Of a stretch of DNA of 64,000 nucleotides, positions 60,594 through 64,000 are shown one piece after another (the stretch's first letter is position 1; each line of letters starts with the position of its first letter). The notes beneath the pieces were generated by a model, which did not search any database, was not told where the DNA came from, and saw only the letters and a program-made list of their open reading frames with translations. The position numbers and the translations under genes were made by a program. Source of the stretch: Suicoccus acidiformans (lineage in GTDB: Bacteria; Bacillota; Bacilli; Lactobacillales; Aerococcaceae); the NCBI RefSeq assembly GCF_003546865.1, contig NZ_CP023434.1, positions 2,461,001 to 2,525,000 of the forward strand. Reading direction: 5' to 3'.

Positions 60594-60718
60594 TACATTG
60601 TCTTTGAGTCATCTCTTGATCACTCAAAACTGAATAACCTACATAAATTGTTGGATATAACCTACTAAGAACTGTAGTCCAGCTCGCTCAGGGTTCACCT
60701 TCACTCACTGGCTAATCG
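60594..60718 (-). other. 23S-5S spacer with 23S processing-stem arm
   Basis: A 125-base spacer. Bases 60615-60639 are complementary, over about 22 of 25 positions, to 63844-63868 in the 16S-23S spacer. In the precursor the two arms would bring the 23S ends together as an RNase III-type processing stem. Confidence 0.7.

Positions 60719-64000
<3,282 letters not shown>

Overview
The window is a chromosomal stretch of a low-GC Gram-positive bacterium of the order Lactobacillales. Supporting signs are a purR-glmU-prs cluster, a cdaA-cdaR-glmM cluster, PTS operons for mannitol and fructose, a tagO-type wall-polymer starter gene, strong AGGAGG ribosome binding sites and an rRNA operon whose tRNAs lack encoded CCA ends. 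The family is probably Aerococcaceae or a near relative, but that is an impression from protein style and not a search result.

Layout. 1-9.4 kb: nucleoside hydrolase and ribokinase (ribose salvage), a YigZ-family protein, then a minus-strand run pncB-nadE-tagO-degV (NAD salvage and wall-polymer initiation), a secreted acidic protein and a polyprenyl-phosphate sugar transferase. 9.6-13 kb: purR-glmU-prs. 13-18.7 kb: mannitol operon mtlA-mtlR-mtlF-mtlD, with a cre site on its -35 box and an inverted-repeat operator. 18.7-20.3 kb: zinc ABC transporter genes behind a Zur-like box. 20.3-22.9 kb: UPF0316 protein, GTPase and membrane metallopeptidase. 23.1-24.6 kb: an ISL3-family insertion sequence. 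24.6-32 kb: an ABC import system of the COG1101/COG4120/COG2984 class with four tandem binding-protein paralogues and a D-2-hydroxyacid dehydrogenase, in two units that each begin with an attenuator. 32-39.3 kb: DUF218 protein, heterodimeric ABC exporter, secreted protein, cardiolipin synthase. 39.5-48.5 kb: unknown barrel-like protein with an ArsR regulator, secreted protein with a HAD phosphatase, nagB, an AraC-type regulator, glmM-cdaR-cdaA and yidD. 48.6-58.6 kb: M24 peptidase, birA-bioY, aldo/keto reductase, fruR-fruK-fruA, aminotransferase, acyltransferase-like protein and glycosyltransferase. 58.8-64 kb: a second copy of the insertion sequence, then the tail of an rRNA operon on the minus strand (16S-23S-5S-tRNA-Asn-tRNA-Thr).

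Most interesting system. Two paralogous leader regions, at about 28.4-28.65 kb and 31.7-31.97 kb, each have a sigma-A promoter, a ribosome binding site and a 17-codon leader ORF, followed by a chain of alternative hairpins ending in an intrinsic terminator just before the structural genes. One peptide is MNVCLLATASYYYSYYG and the other MAQVKLHNAVFFNSNFR, so the control codons differ: Tyr in one, Phe (with Asn) in the other, in the same positions. Each leader has pairings 2:3, 4:5 and 6:7 (antiterminator) competing with 3:4, 5:6 and 7:8 (terminator). Segment 2 is exactly what a ribosome at the leader stop codon would cover. This predicts ribosome-mediated attenuation sensing Tyr-tRNA and Phe-tRNA, in a phylum that normally uses T-boxes for this job, and it ties the ABC system to aromatic amino acid uptake.

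Both insertion sequence copies are 1473 bp, differ at one base that I could find, and have perfect 8-bp target duplications. Both sit against intrinsic terminators, and one lies inside the rRNA transcription unit between the last tRNA and its terminator.
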